This document shows, piece by piece, positions 42,267-50,353 of a stretch of DNA of 64,000 nt. A program made the translations under genes and the position numbers. Under the pieces are notes generated by a model. The model made no database searches and was not told where the DNA came from. It worked only from the letters and a program-made list of their open reading frames with translations. The first letter of the stretch is position 1, and the number at the start of each line of letters is the position of its first letter. This DNA is from Rhizobium tibeticum (lineage in GTDB: Bacteria; Pseudomonadota; Alphaproteobacteria; Rhizobiales; Rhizobiaceae), in the NCBI RefSeq assembly GCF_900110205.1, contig NZ_FOCV01000002.1, positions 62,001-126,000 of the forward strand. Reading direction: 5' to 3'.

Positions 42267-42839
42267 ATGCACAAGCGAGCCCTCATCGTCGTCGACATTC
42301 AGAACGATTATTTTCCGAACGGCAAGTGGCCGTTGAGCGGCGCCGAAACAGCCGCCGACAATGCTGCCCGGATCATCGCGGCAGCCCGCGATGCAGGCGA
42401 ACTTGTCATCCACATCAGACATGAATCCGTGGGCGAGAATGCCGCCTTTTTCCTGGCCGGTTCAACGGGCGCGCAGATCCACCCGAAAGTGCTGAACCGG
42501 CCTGGCGAGACGGTCATTGTCAAGAACCATGTCAACTCGTTCCGTGAAACGGATCTGAAGGCGACACTCGACCGCAATGGCATCGAGGATGTCACGGTTG
42601 TCGGCAGCATGAGCCACATGTGCATCGATGCCGTGACGCGGGCGGCCAGCGATTTCGGCTATCGGGTAACCGTCATCCATGATGCCTGCGCAACGCGCGA
42701 CCTCGAATTCAACGGCACACTGGTCCCTGCCGCTCAGGCGCATGCGGCATTCATGGCGGGGCTCGCCTTTGCCTACGCCTCTGTACTCTCGACGAACGAG
42801 GCGCTGGCCATGCGCGGCGAGCTGAGAGCCTCGGCTTAA
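42267..42839 (+). CDS. Isochorismatase-family cysteine hydrolase
   Basis: The 190-aa protein has the Asp-Lys-Cys triad pattern: D in ALIVVDIQNDYFPNG, Lys in the VIVKNHVNSF region, and Cys in GSMSHMCIDAVTRAA. These hydrolases act on nicotinamide, N-carbamoyl compounds or isochorismate; the substrate is not clear here. The ATG at 42267 has AAAGGA 9 nt upstream. An earlier ATG at 42249 lies too close to GGAGGA. Divergence from a GlxA-type regulator suggests control by it. Confidence 0.86.
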   Translation: MHKRALIVVDIQNDYFPNGKWPLSGAETAADNAARIIAAARDAGELVIHIRHESVGENAAFFLAGSTGAQIHPKVLNRPGETVIVKNHVNSFRETDLKATLDRNGIEDVTVVGSMSHMCIDAVTRAASDFGYRVTVIHDACATRDLEFNGTLVPAAQAHAAFMAGLAFAYASVLSTNEALAMRGELRASA

Positions 42840-43029
42840 GCCCGCGATAACTGACGCGGGTCAACTGCATGCGGAGCACTGGGGTGACCAGGTGACGGCC
42901 CTTGCCCCGTGCGATCATCGGCCAAGGGAACCCGCCGCAGGCATCTGCGGCCATTCGCCGTTGACTTCACAGGCGATGAGAGGAGAATGCCTTCTATGCC
43001 TCCCCGCGCAATATAAAGGGGTGCCCAAG

Positions 43030-43500
43030 ATGACTATCGCAAGGAAACTTCAGGATTATATCGACGGTGAAGGTATCGCCTACGACACCGTCCCTCATCA
43101 TCGCACAGCGACAACCAGCCAATCGGCACAAGCCGCCCATGTTCCGGGCAGCCGGCTGGCTAAGTCCGTCGTTGTACATCATGAAATGGGATACGTCCTG
43201 GCCGTTGTTCCGAGCACACACCGGATCGAGCTCAGTACTTTGCAGGATCTGATGAACAAGCGTCTCGGCCTCGCCTCGGAAGATGAGGTCAGCTCACTTT
43301 TCGCCGATTGCGACATTGGCGCAGTTCCGCCGATCGGATCGGCCTACAACGTGCCTGTCATCCTCGACGAAAGCCTCGGCAACGCCAGCGATGTCTATTT
43401 CGAAGGCGGCGACCACACGACGCTGGTGCATGTCAGCGGACCCAACTTTCGCAACCTCATGAAGAATGCGCAAATCGCCCGCTTCAGTCACCGGCCGTGA
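43030..43500 (+). CDS. YbaK/ProX-like aminoacyl-tRNA deacylase domain protein
   Basis: The 156-aa protein has the YbaK/EbsC pattern: DYIDGEGIAYDTVPHHRTAT, the conserved-Lys segment GSRLAKSVVVHHEMGYVLAV, and GAVPPIGSAYNVPVILDE with the GPNFRNLM end. Such proteins hydrolyse mischarged tRNA or bind it. The conserved Lys of AKSVV is present. It starts at 43030; an open frame to 42892 has no supporting site. It stands alone, between the isochorismatase-fold gene and the next ORF. Confidence 0.8.
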   Translation: MTIARKLQDYIDGEGIAYDTVPHHRTATTSQSAQAAHVPGSRLAKSVVVHHEMGYVLAVVPSTHRIELSTLQDLMNKRLGLASEDEVSSLFADCDIGAVPPIGSAYNVPVILDESLGNASDVYFEGGDHTTLVHVSGPNFRNLMKNAQIARFSHRP

Positions 43501-43795
43501 TGTTGTGTTTCCAGGGGCTACCGACGCTGGACTCGATAACGGCCGGACGAGATGAAACTGCGAACTCGTATATAATTGTTATCGCTGTCGATTTTGAAGC
43601 GGCAGGCCTACTTCGCGCTATCTCCGGATCTTGCCGAACGACACCGCAAGATCCAGCCCCGGCATAGCATCGCAGAAATTACGCAACCTTGCCAGGTCAG
43701 CAGCATACCCTAGTTTGAAGTCGCGCGGGATTTTCGCGACCGATGTGCATGCCGTTGTTCTAACGCAGCTTTTCAAATCACAAAGGGCCTCCATC

Positions 43796-44989
43796 ATGTC
43801 GGACAAATCCAAGAAAGGCATCGATCGCCGCGATCTGTTGATTGCATCCATTGCCACGGTCGGCGCGTCGGCTGCCCTCGCCGTCAACGCTGGTGCTGCG
43901 GATGCCCAGGACGCAGCGACACCCGCTGGCCATCCAGCATCAGGAACGGCCTATACCGGCGATGTTATCCAGGGGAAAAAAGTCGTCAGCACGCTCGACG
44001 TCAACGACCTGGAGCCGGGGCAGAAGCACTTTTTGTATTTTCAGGGTGCGCAGATGCCCACGGGTCAGCACTGGTATGTGTCTGTCACGGTCGCCAAGGG
44101 GGTAAGGCCGGGTAAGCGCGGCGTCCTGACCAGTGGTGTGCATGGCGACGAAATGAGTAACATTCACACGGTCCAGACCGTGATGAACCAGCTCGATCCG
44201 GCGCAGATGTCGGGCACGGTCATGGCGGTGACCGACGTGGCACGCCCGGCCATTGAAAGCATGCAGCGCAGGTGGCCCAATCAGGGCAGAGGCCCAGATC
44301 TGATCGATATGAATCGGGAATGGCCCGGGAACGAGAACGGTGCCGCCGCGCCCAGCCGACACGCCGGGCTGCTGTTCAACCGGCTGCTGCGGCCGAACGC
44401 CGACTTCGCGATCGACTTCCACACCGGAACAACCGGATTCGAAGTCACCGCATTTAATATTGGCGGCATGGATGTGCCCGAGGTCAAGGCAATGGTGGAG
44501 CTCTATCCCGTCGGCCAGATCTTCGACAACCATGTCTATCCCGGTGTCTTGCACAACGCGTTTATGGACGCGGGCATACCGTCCTTTACGCCGGAGATTG
44601 GCGCTGCTCGCGTTCTGGACATCGAGATGATCTCGCTGTTCGTGGAAGGTACGATGAACGTCCTCAAGCATCACGGCATCGTTGCCGGGCCGATGGGCAG
44701 GACAGGCAAGGACGTGAATGTCTTCGTCGGCAACAGTGCGTTCCCGATCCTGGCAACCCATGGCGGGATCGTCGAGCATTTGGTCAAGCTCAACGACAAG
44801 GTCGAACCCGGACAGAAGGTGGCCATCCAGCGCAATAGCTTCGGCGAAGTGGTCGCGGAATATACGAGCGGCGTGGCCGGAGAGATAACGGGCCAGCGCA
44901 GCGATGCAATGTCCGAGCCCGGCAACCCCCTGGTATTCATCCTCTTCCACAAGGCGGCGCCGGAGGGCGTTGAGTCCTATCCCGAGTGA
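43796..44989 (+). CDS. Exported succinylglutamate desuccinylase/aspartoacylase-like protein
   Basis: The 397-aa protein is an M14-type (AstE/AspA) metallohydrolase. Zinc ligands H116 and E119 lie in GVHGDE and H209 in DFHTGT; the Arg-binding motif is DMNREWPG. The N-terminus (RRDLLIASIATVGASAALAV) looks like a twin-arginine signal, suggesting a periplasmic location, which is unusual for this family. The start at 43796 fits that signal; the open frame to 43631 is unsupported. A biotinyl-like C-terminal domain is suggested by TGKDVNVFVGNS to EGVESYPE (inference). Substrate is unknown. Confidence 0.83.
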   Translation: MSDKSKKGIDRRDLLIASIATVGASAALAVNAGAADAQDAATPAGHPASGTAYTGDVIQGKKVVSTLDVNDLEPGQKHFLYFQGAQMPTGQHWYVSVTVAKGVRPGKRGVLTSGVHGDEMSNIHTVQTVMNQLDPAQMSGTVMAVTDVARPAIESMQRRWPNQGRGPDLIDMNREWPGNENGAAAPSRHAGLLFNRLLRPNADFAIDFHTGTTGFEVTAFNIGGMDVPEVKAMVELYPVGQIFDNHVYPGVLHNAFMDAGIPSFTPEIGAARVLDIEMISLFVEGTMNVLKHHGIVAGPMGRTGKDVNVFVGNSAFPILATHGGIVEHLVKLNDKVEPGQKVAIQRNSFGEVVAEYTSGVAGEITGQRSDAMSEPGNPLVFILFHKAAPEGVESYPE

Positions 44990-45471
44990 CCCCGTATGAG
45001 CGATTCTTCGTCTGGAATGACATGAAACGGCGCACTGCAGAGGATGAAACTGGAAACCAATATCTTATTGCTGGCGCTCTATGATATGCGCCACGCGCAG
45101 CGCCATCAGCGGCACGCAGTCTCATCGCTGCGTCCAGTTTCTATACGTTTTCGGCAGAATGAATTTCCCAGTACATGCCGCCCATTGCAGGGCGTTCGAT
45201 GCAGTCAAGGCTGCATGGTCCGCGAGCTAGATCATCCTTTAGCATGCCCGCTGGATTGTCGCAGACATCGACCCCGGGTCGCCGAGAAAGTGATGGGTCA
45301 AGACGCGGAGATTGCCACTCAGGCGCTGACAGACACCAGAAGAGCGCAAGAGTGCCAAACGTCACGATGACTGGATTATTTCTTGAGGACTGTGGTCCAT
45401 GAAGGCATGAGCGTCACTATGAGTGCCTCATACCGGCTCTTATTTGCCACCCACAGTAGCTATAGAGAAAA
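44990..45471. other. 482-bp gap before tRNA-Arg
   Basis: No reliable gene is seen. Several frames are open on both strands, but none shows family patterns or a good ribosome-binding site. The stretch is A/T-richer than average near 45380-45470. No direct repeat of the tRNA 3' end was noticed, so there is no sign of an integrated element. Confidence 0.45.
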
Positions 45472-45548
45472 TGGCGCACCCGAAGAGATTCGAACTCCTG
45501 ACCCCCAGATTCGTAGTCTGGTGCTCTATCCAGCTGAGCTACGGGTGC
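45472..45548 (-). tRNA. tRNA-Arg (ACG)
   Basis: The minus strand folds as a full cloverleaf. The acceptor GCACCCG pairs with CGGGTGC, the D stem is GCTC/GAGC, the anticodon arm CCAGA-CTACGAA-TCTGG gives anticodon ACG, and the T arm contains TTCGAAT. The 3' CCA is encoded (45474-45472). The wobble A should be inosine, reading CGU, CGC and CGA. Confidence 0.97.
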
Positions 45549-45671
45549 GTGCCGGAAGCGGCCGAACCGCTTGCGTGGGCGGTTCTCTAAAGGGTCCTTT
45601 GGGGGATTGCAATAGGCTTTCTGAAAAAATCGCGACTTTGGTGGTGCAGAGCCGAAATGGGCAGAAATGCA

Positions 45672-47195
45672 TCACTTTTCCTGGAGCGCGCGGCTGCGGT
45701 AATCGTCAAGGGATACCGGGCGGTCCGGAATCTCGATGCGAAACTGCGTTCCGACCGAGGGCTTTTCCACAAGCGCGATCGTGCCGCCGTGGGCCAGCAC
45801 CAGTTCGCGGGCGATCGCCAGCCCGAGGCCCGTGCCGCCAGAGCGGGCTGAGCCGCGGAAGGCAGCGAAGAGATTCTGTCTGGCCTTCTGCGGCATGCCG
45901 GGGCCGGTGTCGTCGACGATGATGCTGACGACGCTGCCGACGCGCTGGGCCGAAACCGTGATACGCTTGCCGCCATCTGGCCCGCGTATCGCACCCTGCC
46001 CATTCAGCGCCTGCACGGCGTTGCGACAGAGATTGTGGATGACGCGGAACAATTGCTCGCTGTCTGCATCGACCTCGAGCTCAGGCCCCATCTGTTCAAT
46101 GAACTCAATGCCGCTCTGAGCATCGATCGCCAGCATGTCCTTCACGTCCTGGGTCAGGTCAAAAAGCCGAATGCGGCGCCGGCGAGGCGCGGCTTCGCTT
46201 GCCTGACCATAGGACAACACCTCGGTCGTATAACCGACGGCGCGGTCGATAGTGCGCAACAGTTTTGGCGCAAAGGCCTTCACCATCGGATCATCGACAT
46301 CCACGAGACGGTCCGACATCAACTGTGCCGAGGCCAGGATGTTGCGCATGTCGTGATTGATCTTCGAGACAGCAAGACCGAGCGCTGCCAGGTTCTTCTG
46401 CTGCTTCAACGTCTTTTGCAGTTCCATCTGCATCGAGGTCAGGTGTCGGCCGGCGACCGCGAGTTCATCGCGCCCGCCATCACCGACAAAGACGTTCTGC
46501 GGATTTTCCGGATCGGAGGAGAATTGCTGCATGCTGCCGGTCAGCTTGCGAATCGGCCGGATTAGAATGCGGTTGATCGCGAAGAACACCAGTGTCGCGG
46601 TGAACAGCGAAATCAAAATCGACAACAGAAAAACGTTGCGGGAGTAAACAAGCATCGCATTGCGAAGGTGCTTGTCCTTCATCACCACTTCGACGCCGGT
46701 GTTGGTGTCCTGCACCGGGCCATAAACGCGGATCATGCGGTTGCCGCCGAAGATCAGCGTATCGAGCGCATCGCTGATCGCCGTCAGGGCCGGAACATTG
46801 GTCAGGTCGTATTGCTCGTCGACGGAGGTCGGCATGTCGGTCGTTGCCAGCAGACGCGAGGTGCCCTCTTTGCGCAGCACGATCGCCTTGGTGCCGGTCG
46901 CCTCCAGCGTCTCCTTCTGCAACGCGCGCGGTAGCTCCACCGGCTGCAGTCCGTCGATGACGATCGCAGCCGCAGCCGCGGCGTTCAACCTCTCGTCCAG
47001 CCATCGCAGGCGCATAGCGGCCACCGAGGGAAAGAAGATCAGCACCTCGGCGAGCATGATGCAGACAACCGTCAGCCACAGCAGCTTGCCGGTAAGCCCG
47101 CCGAACTTCCCGGACGGCCGCTGTTCCGCCTTGTCGGCCTCGGTCCCGGCAGCACCGCCTGGGGGAAGATTGTCGCCTTGATCGTGGGCTTGCAT
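45672..47195 (-). CDS. Membrane sensor histidine kinase (orphan)
   Basis: The 507-aa kinase has TM1 (about 37-60), a periplasmic sensor (about 61-186), TM2 (about 187-209), a HAMP-like linker, and an H box with H281 in KINHDMRNILASAQLMSDRL. It also has an N box NLCRNAVQALNG, G1 DDTGPGMPQ and G2 GGTGLGLAIARELV. The H box is less canonical than typical HisKA. No response regulator gene lies next to it in the window, so its partner is elsewhere. The tRNA-Arg gene follows 123 nt downstream on the same strand. Confidence 0.9.
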   Translation of the reverse strand: MQAHDQGDNLPPGGAAGTEADKAEQRPSGKFGGLTGKLLWLTVVCIMLAEVLIFFPSVAAMRLRWLDERLNAAAAAAIVIDGLQPVELPRALQKETLEATGTKAIVLRKEGTSRLLATTDMPTSVDEQYDLTNVPALTAISDALDTLIFGGNRMIRVYGPVQDTNTGVEVVMKDKHLRNAMLVYSRNVFLLSILISLFTATLVFFAINRILIRPIRKLTGSMQQFSSDPENPQNVFVGDGGRDELAVAGRHLTSMQMELQKTLKQQKNLAALGLAVSKINHDMRNILASAQLMSDRLVDVDDPMVKAFAPKLLRTIDRAVGYTTEVLSYGQASEAAPRRRRIRLFDLTQDVKDMLAIDAQSGIEFIEQMGPELEVDADSEQLFRVIHNLCRNAVQALNGQGAIRGPDGGKRITVSAQRVGSVVSIIVDDTGPGMPQKARQNLFAAFRGSARSGGTGLGLAIARELVLAHGGTIALVEKPSVGTQFRIEIPDRPVSLDDYRSRALQEK

Positions 47196-47292
47196 CGTCT
47201 TTCGTCCGCTCGGCGCCGGGCGCCCATTGCGCCTTCTATATTAGACCATGACGGTCCGCTTTCAAATCTTTGCGAGCAAAGCCATTTGCGAC

Positions 47293-47319
47293 AAAAGGAA
47301 ACGCCGCCCGAGGGCGGCG
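47293..47319 (-). terminator. Terminator after the chemoreceptor gene
   Basis: CGCCGCCC (47302-47309) pairs with GGGCGGCG (47312-47319); on the minus strand it is followed by TTTCCTTTT (47301-47293). Confidence 0.78.
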
Positions 47320-47349
47320 ATTCCAATCGATCGAAAAGATGAAGAAGGA

Positions 47350-49389
47350 TCAGAACTCTTCCCAATTCTGCTCGGCGACGGCGGCATTGCCGCTGAACGC
47401 CCGGGCGACGGTGCCCATGGCACGACGGGCCGGAGAGGCGACGGGACGATGTTCCTGATGGCGGGCAACGGCAACCGGGGCCGCAGCCGCCACGTTCGAG
47501 ACCTTGAAGCGTGAGATGAGACGGACGAGGCCGTCGGCTTCGCCGGAGAGCTTGTGCGTTGCAGCCGAAGTCTCCTCGACCATGGCGGCGTTCTGCTGCG
47601 TCACCTGGTCCATCTGGTTGACCGCCGTGTTGACCTCCTTAAGGCCGGTCGACTGCTCCTTCGCGGCGGTCGCGATCGAGTGAATGTGGTCGTTGATCGC
47701 GTTGACACGTCGTTCGATCTGGGACAGCGCCTCGCCGGTCGCCTGCACCAGCTTGACGCCGACCTGGACCTCGTCGCCGGACTTGGTGATCAGGCCCTTG
47801 ATGTCCTTGGCGGCCGTTGCCGAGCGCTGTGCGAGTTCGCGAACCTCTTGGGCGACGACGGCGAAGCCCTTGCCTGCCTCGCCGGCACGCGCGGCCTCGA
47901 CACCGGCATTGAGAGCAAGCAGGTTCGTTTGGAAGGCAATCTCATCAATGACGTTGATGATCTGGCTGATTTCGCGCGAGGCCTGCTCGATCCGGCCCAT
48001 GGCGTCGACGGCATTGCGGACAACCACGCCAGACTTGCCGGCGTCGTCCTTGGCCTCGGATACCATGACGCTGGCTTCCTGAGCGCGCTCGGTCGAATTG
48101 TTGACCACCGCCGTGATCTCATCGAGGGCGGCCGAGGTCTGCTCGAGAGCAGCGGCCTGCTGCTCGGTGCGCTTGGAGAGATCGTCGCTTGCTGAACGCA
48201 ACTCGTTGGTGTTGCCGTGGAAACCTTCTGCCGTCTCGCGCACTTCGCGCATGGTCGTCTGCAGCGTCGCGAAGGTACTGTTGACGTTCTGCTGCAGTTC
48301 GGCGAAGGCGCCCTGGAAGCTGCCGCGCATCGTCTGCGTGAGGTCGCCTTCCGCCAGGCTTGCAATCACGCGGCGCGTTTCGCCGACGCCGGCATCGATG
48401 CTGGAGAGGAGATGGTTGATGTTGCTGGCGAACTGATTGAGGTTGTCGTCGCCATAGTCCTTTTCGATGCGGCGGCTGAAATCACCCGCAGCTGCCGATG
48501 CAACGACAACGGACATGCTGGACTGCAGATCGTCGCTCTTGGCGCGCATGGCGGCTTCCTGCGCATTCATGCGGCGTACTGCGAGCCCATTTTCCTTGAA
48601 GACGGCAACGGCAGCAGCCATTTCGCCGATTTCATCCTGGCGGCCGGCGAAAGGCACTTCAGCGTCAAAGTTGCCATCGGCGACTTCCTTGATCGCGTCC
48701 GTGACCTTCTTGACCGGGCGGCTGAGCTGGATGGTGCCGATGTAGAAGCCCATGCCGACGCCGGCCATGATGCCAACGCCGGTGATCGCAACCACCAGCC
48801 ACAAAACGGAGGTGCGCGAGCTTTCGACCTGCGCATTGACGGCGTCCAGCGTCGCCTTGTCAGTGGCGACAATCGCATCGATCTCCGCCTGGAAAGCCTT
48901 GCGGTTGGCGCGGTTGGCGTCGTTGTTACCCTGCTCGTTCGCAGCCTGGGGGCTCACTTCAGTGCCGAGACGCGCTGTTTCGGCGCGGAATGTCCGGAAT
49001 TCCTTCGCGCGTTCGGTCATTTTCACGAAGGTATCTTTCTGGCTTTCCGGAACGAGCGGAGCCCAGGAAACAATGACCTTGTCGATCTGGTCGAGGTCGG
49101 CCAGCAGTCCCTTGGCAAAGTTTGCGGCCTCCTTTGTCGACTGCGCGTTATAGATTCCGCGCGCCTCCATCACTGTTGCCGTCACGAAGCGGTTAAGGCG
49201 CTCACCGGCATAAGCGCGATCGGACGCATCTCCGTATGCCGACAGATTCTCATCGTATTGATGCACGGCCCAAAGTGCCGTTGCCCCGATCAGCAGTGCG
49301 ACGCCGCACATGGCGGAGACAAGCAGATTGATCTTACCTCGAATTTTCAAAGGAAGCCCCCCAAGACTAATCACAAGCCGGGAAAGCAT
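47350..49389 (-). CDS. Methyl-accepting chemotaxis protein
   Basis: The 679-aa chemoreceptor has TM1 (about 18-42), a periplasmic four-helix sensor (about 45-190), TM2 (about 195-217) and two HAMP-like stretches (about 218-270 and 310-365). The methyl-accepting domain (about 400-620) carries the hairpin-tip motif IDEIAFQTNLLALNAGVEAA. The protein ends NWEEF, close to the NWETF/NWESF pentapeptide that tethers CheR and CheB. So it may recruit adaptation enzymes itself. Ligand is unknown. A terminator lies just downstream. Confidence 0.95.
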   Translation of the reverse strand: MLSRLVISLGGLPLKIRGKINLLVSAMCGVALLIGATALWAVHQYDENLSAYGDASDRAYAGERLNRFVTATVMEARGIYNAQSTKEAANFAKGLLADLDQIDKVIVSWAPLVPESQKDTFVKMTERAKEFRTFRAETARLGTEVSPQAANEQGNNDANRANRKAFQAEIDAIVATDKATLDAVNAQVESSRTSVLWLVVAITGVGIMAGVGMGFYIGTIQLSRPVKKVTDAIKEVADGNFDAEVPFAGRQDEIGEMAAAVAVFKENGLAVRRMNAQEAAMRAKSDDLQSSMSVVVASAAAGDFSRRIEKDYGDDNLNQFASNINHLLSSIDAGVGETRRVIASLAEGDLTQTMRGSFQGAFAELQQNVNSTFATLQTTMREVRETAEGFHGNTNELRSASDDLSKRTEQQAAALEQTSAALDEITAVVNNSTERAQEASVMVSEAKDDAGKSGVVVRNAVDAMGRIEQASREISQIINVIDEIAFQTNLLALNAGVEAARAGEAGKGFAVVAQEVRELAQRSATAAKDIKGLITKSGDEVQVGVKLVQATGEALSQIERRVNAINDHIHSIATAAKEQSTGLKEVNTAVNQMDQVTQQNAAMVEETSAATHKLSGEADGLVRLISRFKVSNVAAAAPVAVARHQEHRPVASPARRAMGTVARAFSGNAAVAEQNWEEF

Positions 49390-49794
49390 TCCGGCCGATA
49401 GTTAAATTTGGCCGAAATAAATTAACGTCAGCTTTCGGATGCTTGGCCGCATCACTACAAAAAATTACCTGTACTTAGTCGTCACCGCTTCTTTTTTTGC
49501 GCCGGAAACGCTAGAGTGCCGCAAGAATGCGCGCAGCGGTTGCGATCGAAGAAAAAATATTACGCACGCGGCGCGTTAACACGTCATCACAAACATTAAT
49601 GAGCCTCGCTAAATCTTGTATCGCAGCCGCGAATTCGGAAATTCCGGGCGATAATTGACTTTGGCGGCCTTCATCCGTATAAGCCGCCGCACGTCCGGTC
49701 ATTTAAGGCTCTCGTTAGCCTCGCCCGTTCGAAAAACAACGCTCCTTGCATTATGCAAATTCAAGAAGGGCCGCACTCCGCGGTGTTTAAATAA
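49390..49794. other. 405-bp gap upstream of rpmH with its promoter
   Basis: No gene is seen. It contains A/T-rich runs (49490-49560) and the rpmH promoter at 49655-49683 at its downstream end. The chemoreceptor promoter should lie at its other end, but no clear -35/-10 pair was identified there. Confidence 0.6.
49655..49683 (+). promoter_or_regulatory. Predicted sigma-70 promoter of rpmH
   Basis: TTGACT (49655-49660) and TATAAG (49678-49683) are 17 nt apart, about 110 nt before the rpmH start. The transcript probably continues into rnpA and yidC. Confidence 0.75.
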
Positions 49795-49929
49795 ATGAAG
49801 CGTACGTACCAACCATCCAAGCTTGTTCGCAAGCGCCGCCACGGTTTCCGTGCACGTATGGCCACCAAGGGCGGCCGCAAGGTTATCGTTGCTCGCCGCG
49901 CACGCGGCCGCAAGCGTCTTTCGGCCTAA
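49795..49929 (+). CDS. rpmH: 50S ribosomal protein L34
   Basis: The 44-aa, Arg/Lys-rich protein ([20 protein letters not shown], then [20 protein letters not shown]) is a complete L34. It is a component of the large ribosomal subunit. It is too short to show in an ORF list with a 60-residue cut-off. rnpA follows 22 nt downstream, the usual order. Confidence 0.98.
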   Translation: MKRTYQPSKLVRKRRHGFRARMATKGGRKVIVARRARGRKRLSA

Positions 49930-49951
49930 GGCCGGAATTGCCCGATAAGAG

Positions 49952-50353
49952 ATGGCGGGCGAATTGACGACCAACAATAAGAAAATGACTGCCGGGCGAC
50001 TGCAAAGCCGCCCGCAGTTTCTTGCTGTCCGCCAAGGCGAAAAACGCAAGGGCGGTTTCTTTCTGCTCGAGGTGCTCGACCGGAAGGAACCCGAGACCGA
50101 AGCCCGCGTCGGCTTCACCGTCACCAAGAAACACGGCAATGCAGTCGAGCGAAACCGCATGCGGCGGCGCCTGAAAGAGGCGGTGCGACTTCATGCAGGG
50201 TTTGCAATGCAGCCCGGACACGACTATGTGGTTGTCGCGCGAAGGGACGTGCTCAAAGCGCCCTTCAGAGAATTAGCCGCAGAGCTCAAAGCTCGCGTCG
50301 AGACCAAGCCGAAACACAAGCGGTCCGGAGACGGCCGCCCCAGGAACGCATGA
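49952..50353 (+). CDS. rnpA: Ribonuclease P protein component
   Basis: The 133-aa basic protein has the RNase P signature: [20 protein letters not shown] followed by RRLKEAVR. It binds the RNase P RNA and helps process tRNA 5' ends. An internal ATG at 49985 is an alternative start; the chosen ATG keeps an AAGAG site upstream. Its stop codon shares a base with the yidC start, so the genes are coupled. Confidence 0.95.
   Translation: MAGELTTNNKKMTAGRLQSRPQFLAVRQGEKRKGGFFLLEVLDRKEPETEARVGFTVTKKHGNAVERNRMRRRLKEAVRLHAGFAMQPGHDYVVVARRDVLKAPFRELAAELKARVETKPKHKRSGDGRPRNA

Noticed and set aside
45044..45370. 108-aa open frame before the tRNA
   Set aside because: No ribosome-binding site or recognisable pattern; codon composition is unlike the neighbours.
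44990..45471. Possible integrated element next to tRNA-Arg
   Set aside because: No integrase, no repeat of the tRNA 3' end and no phage-like gene were seen.
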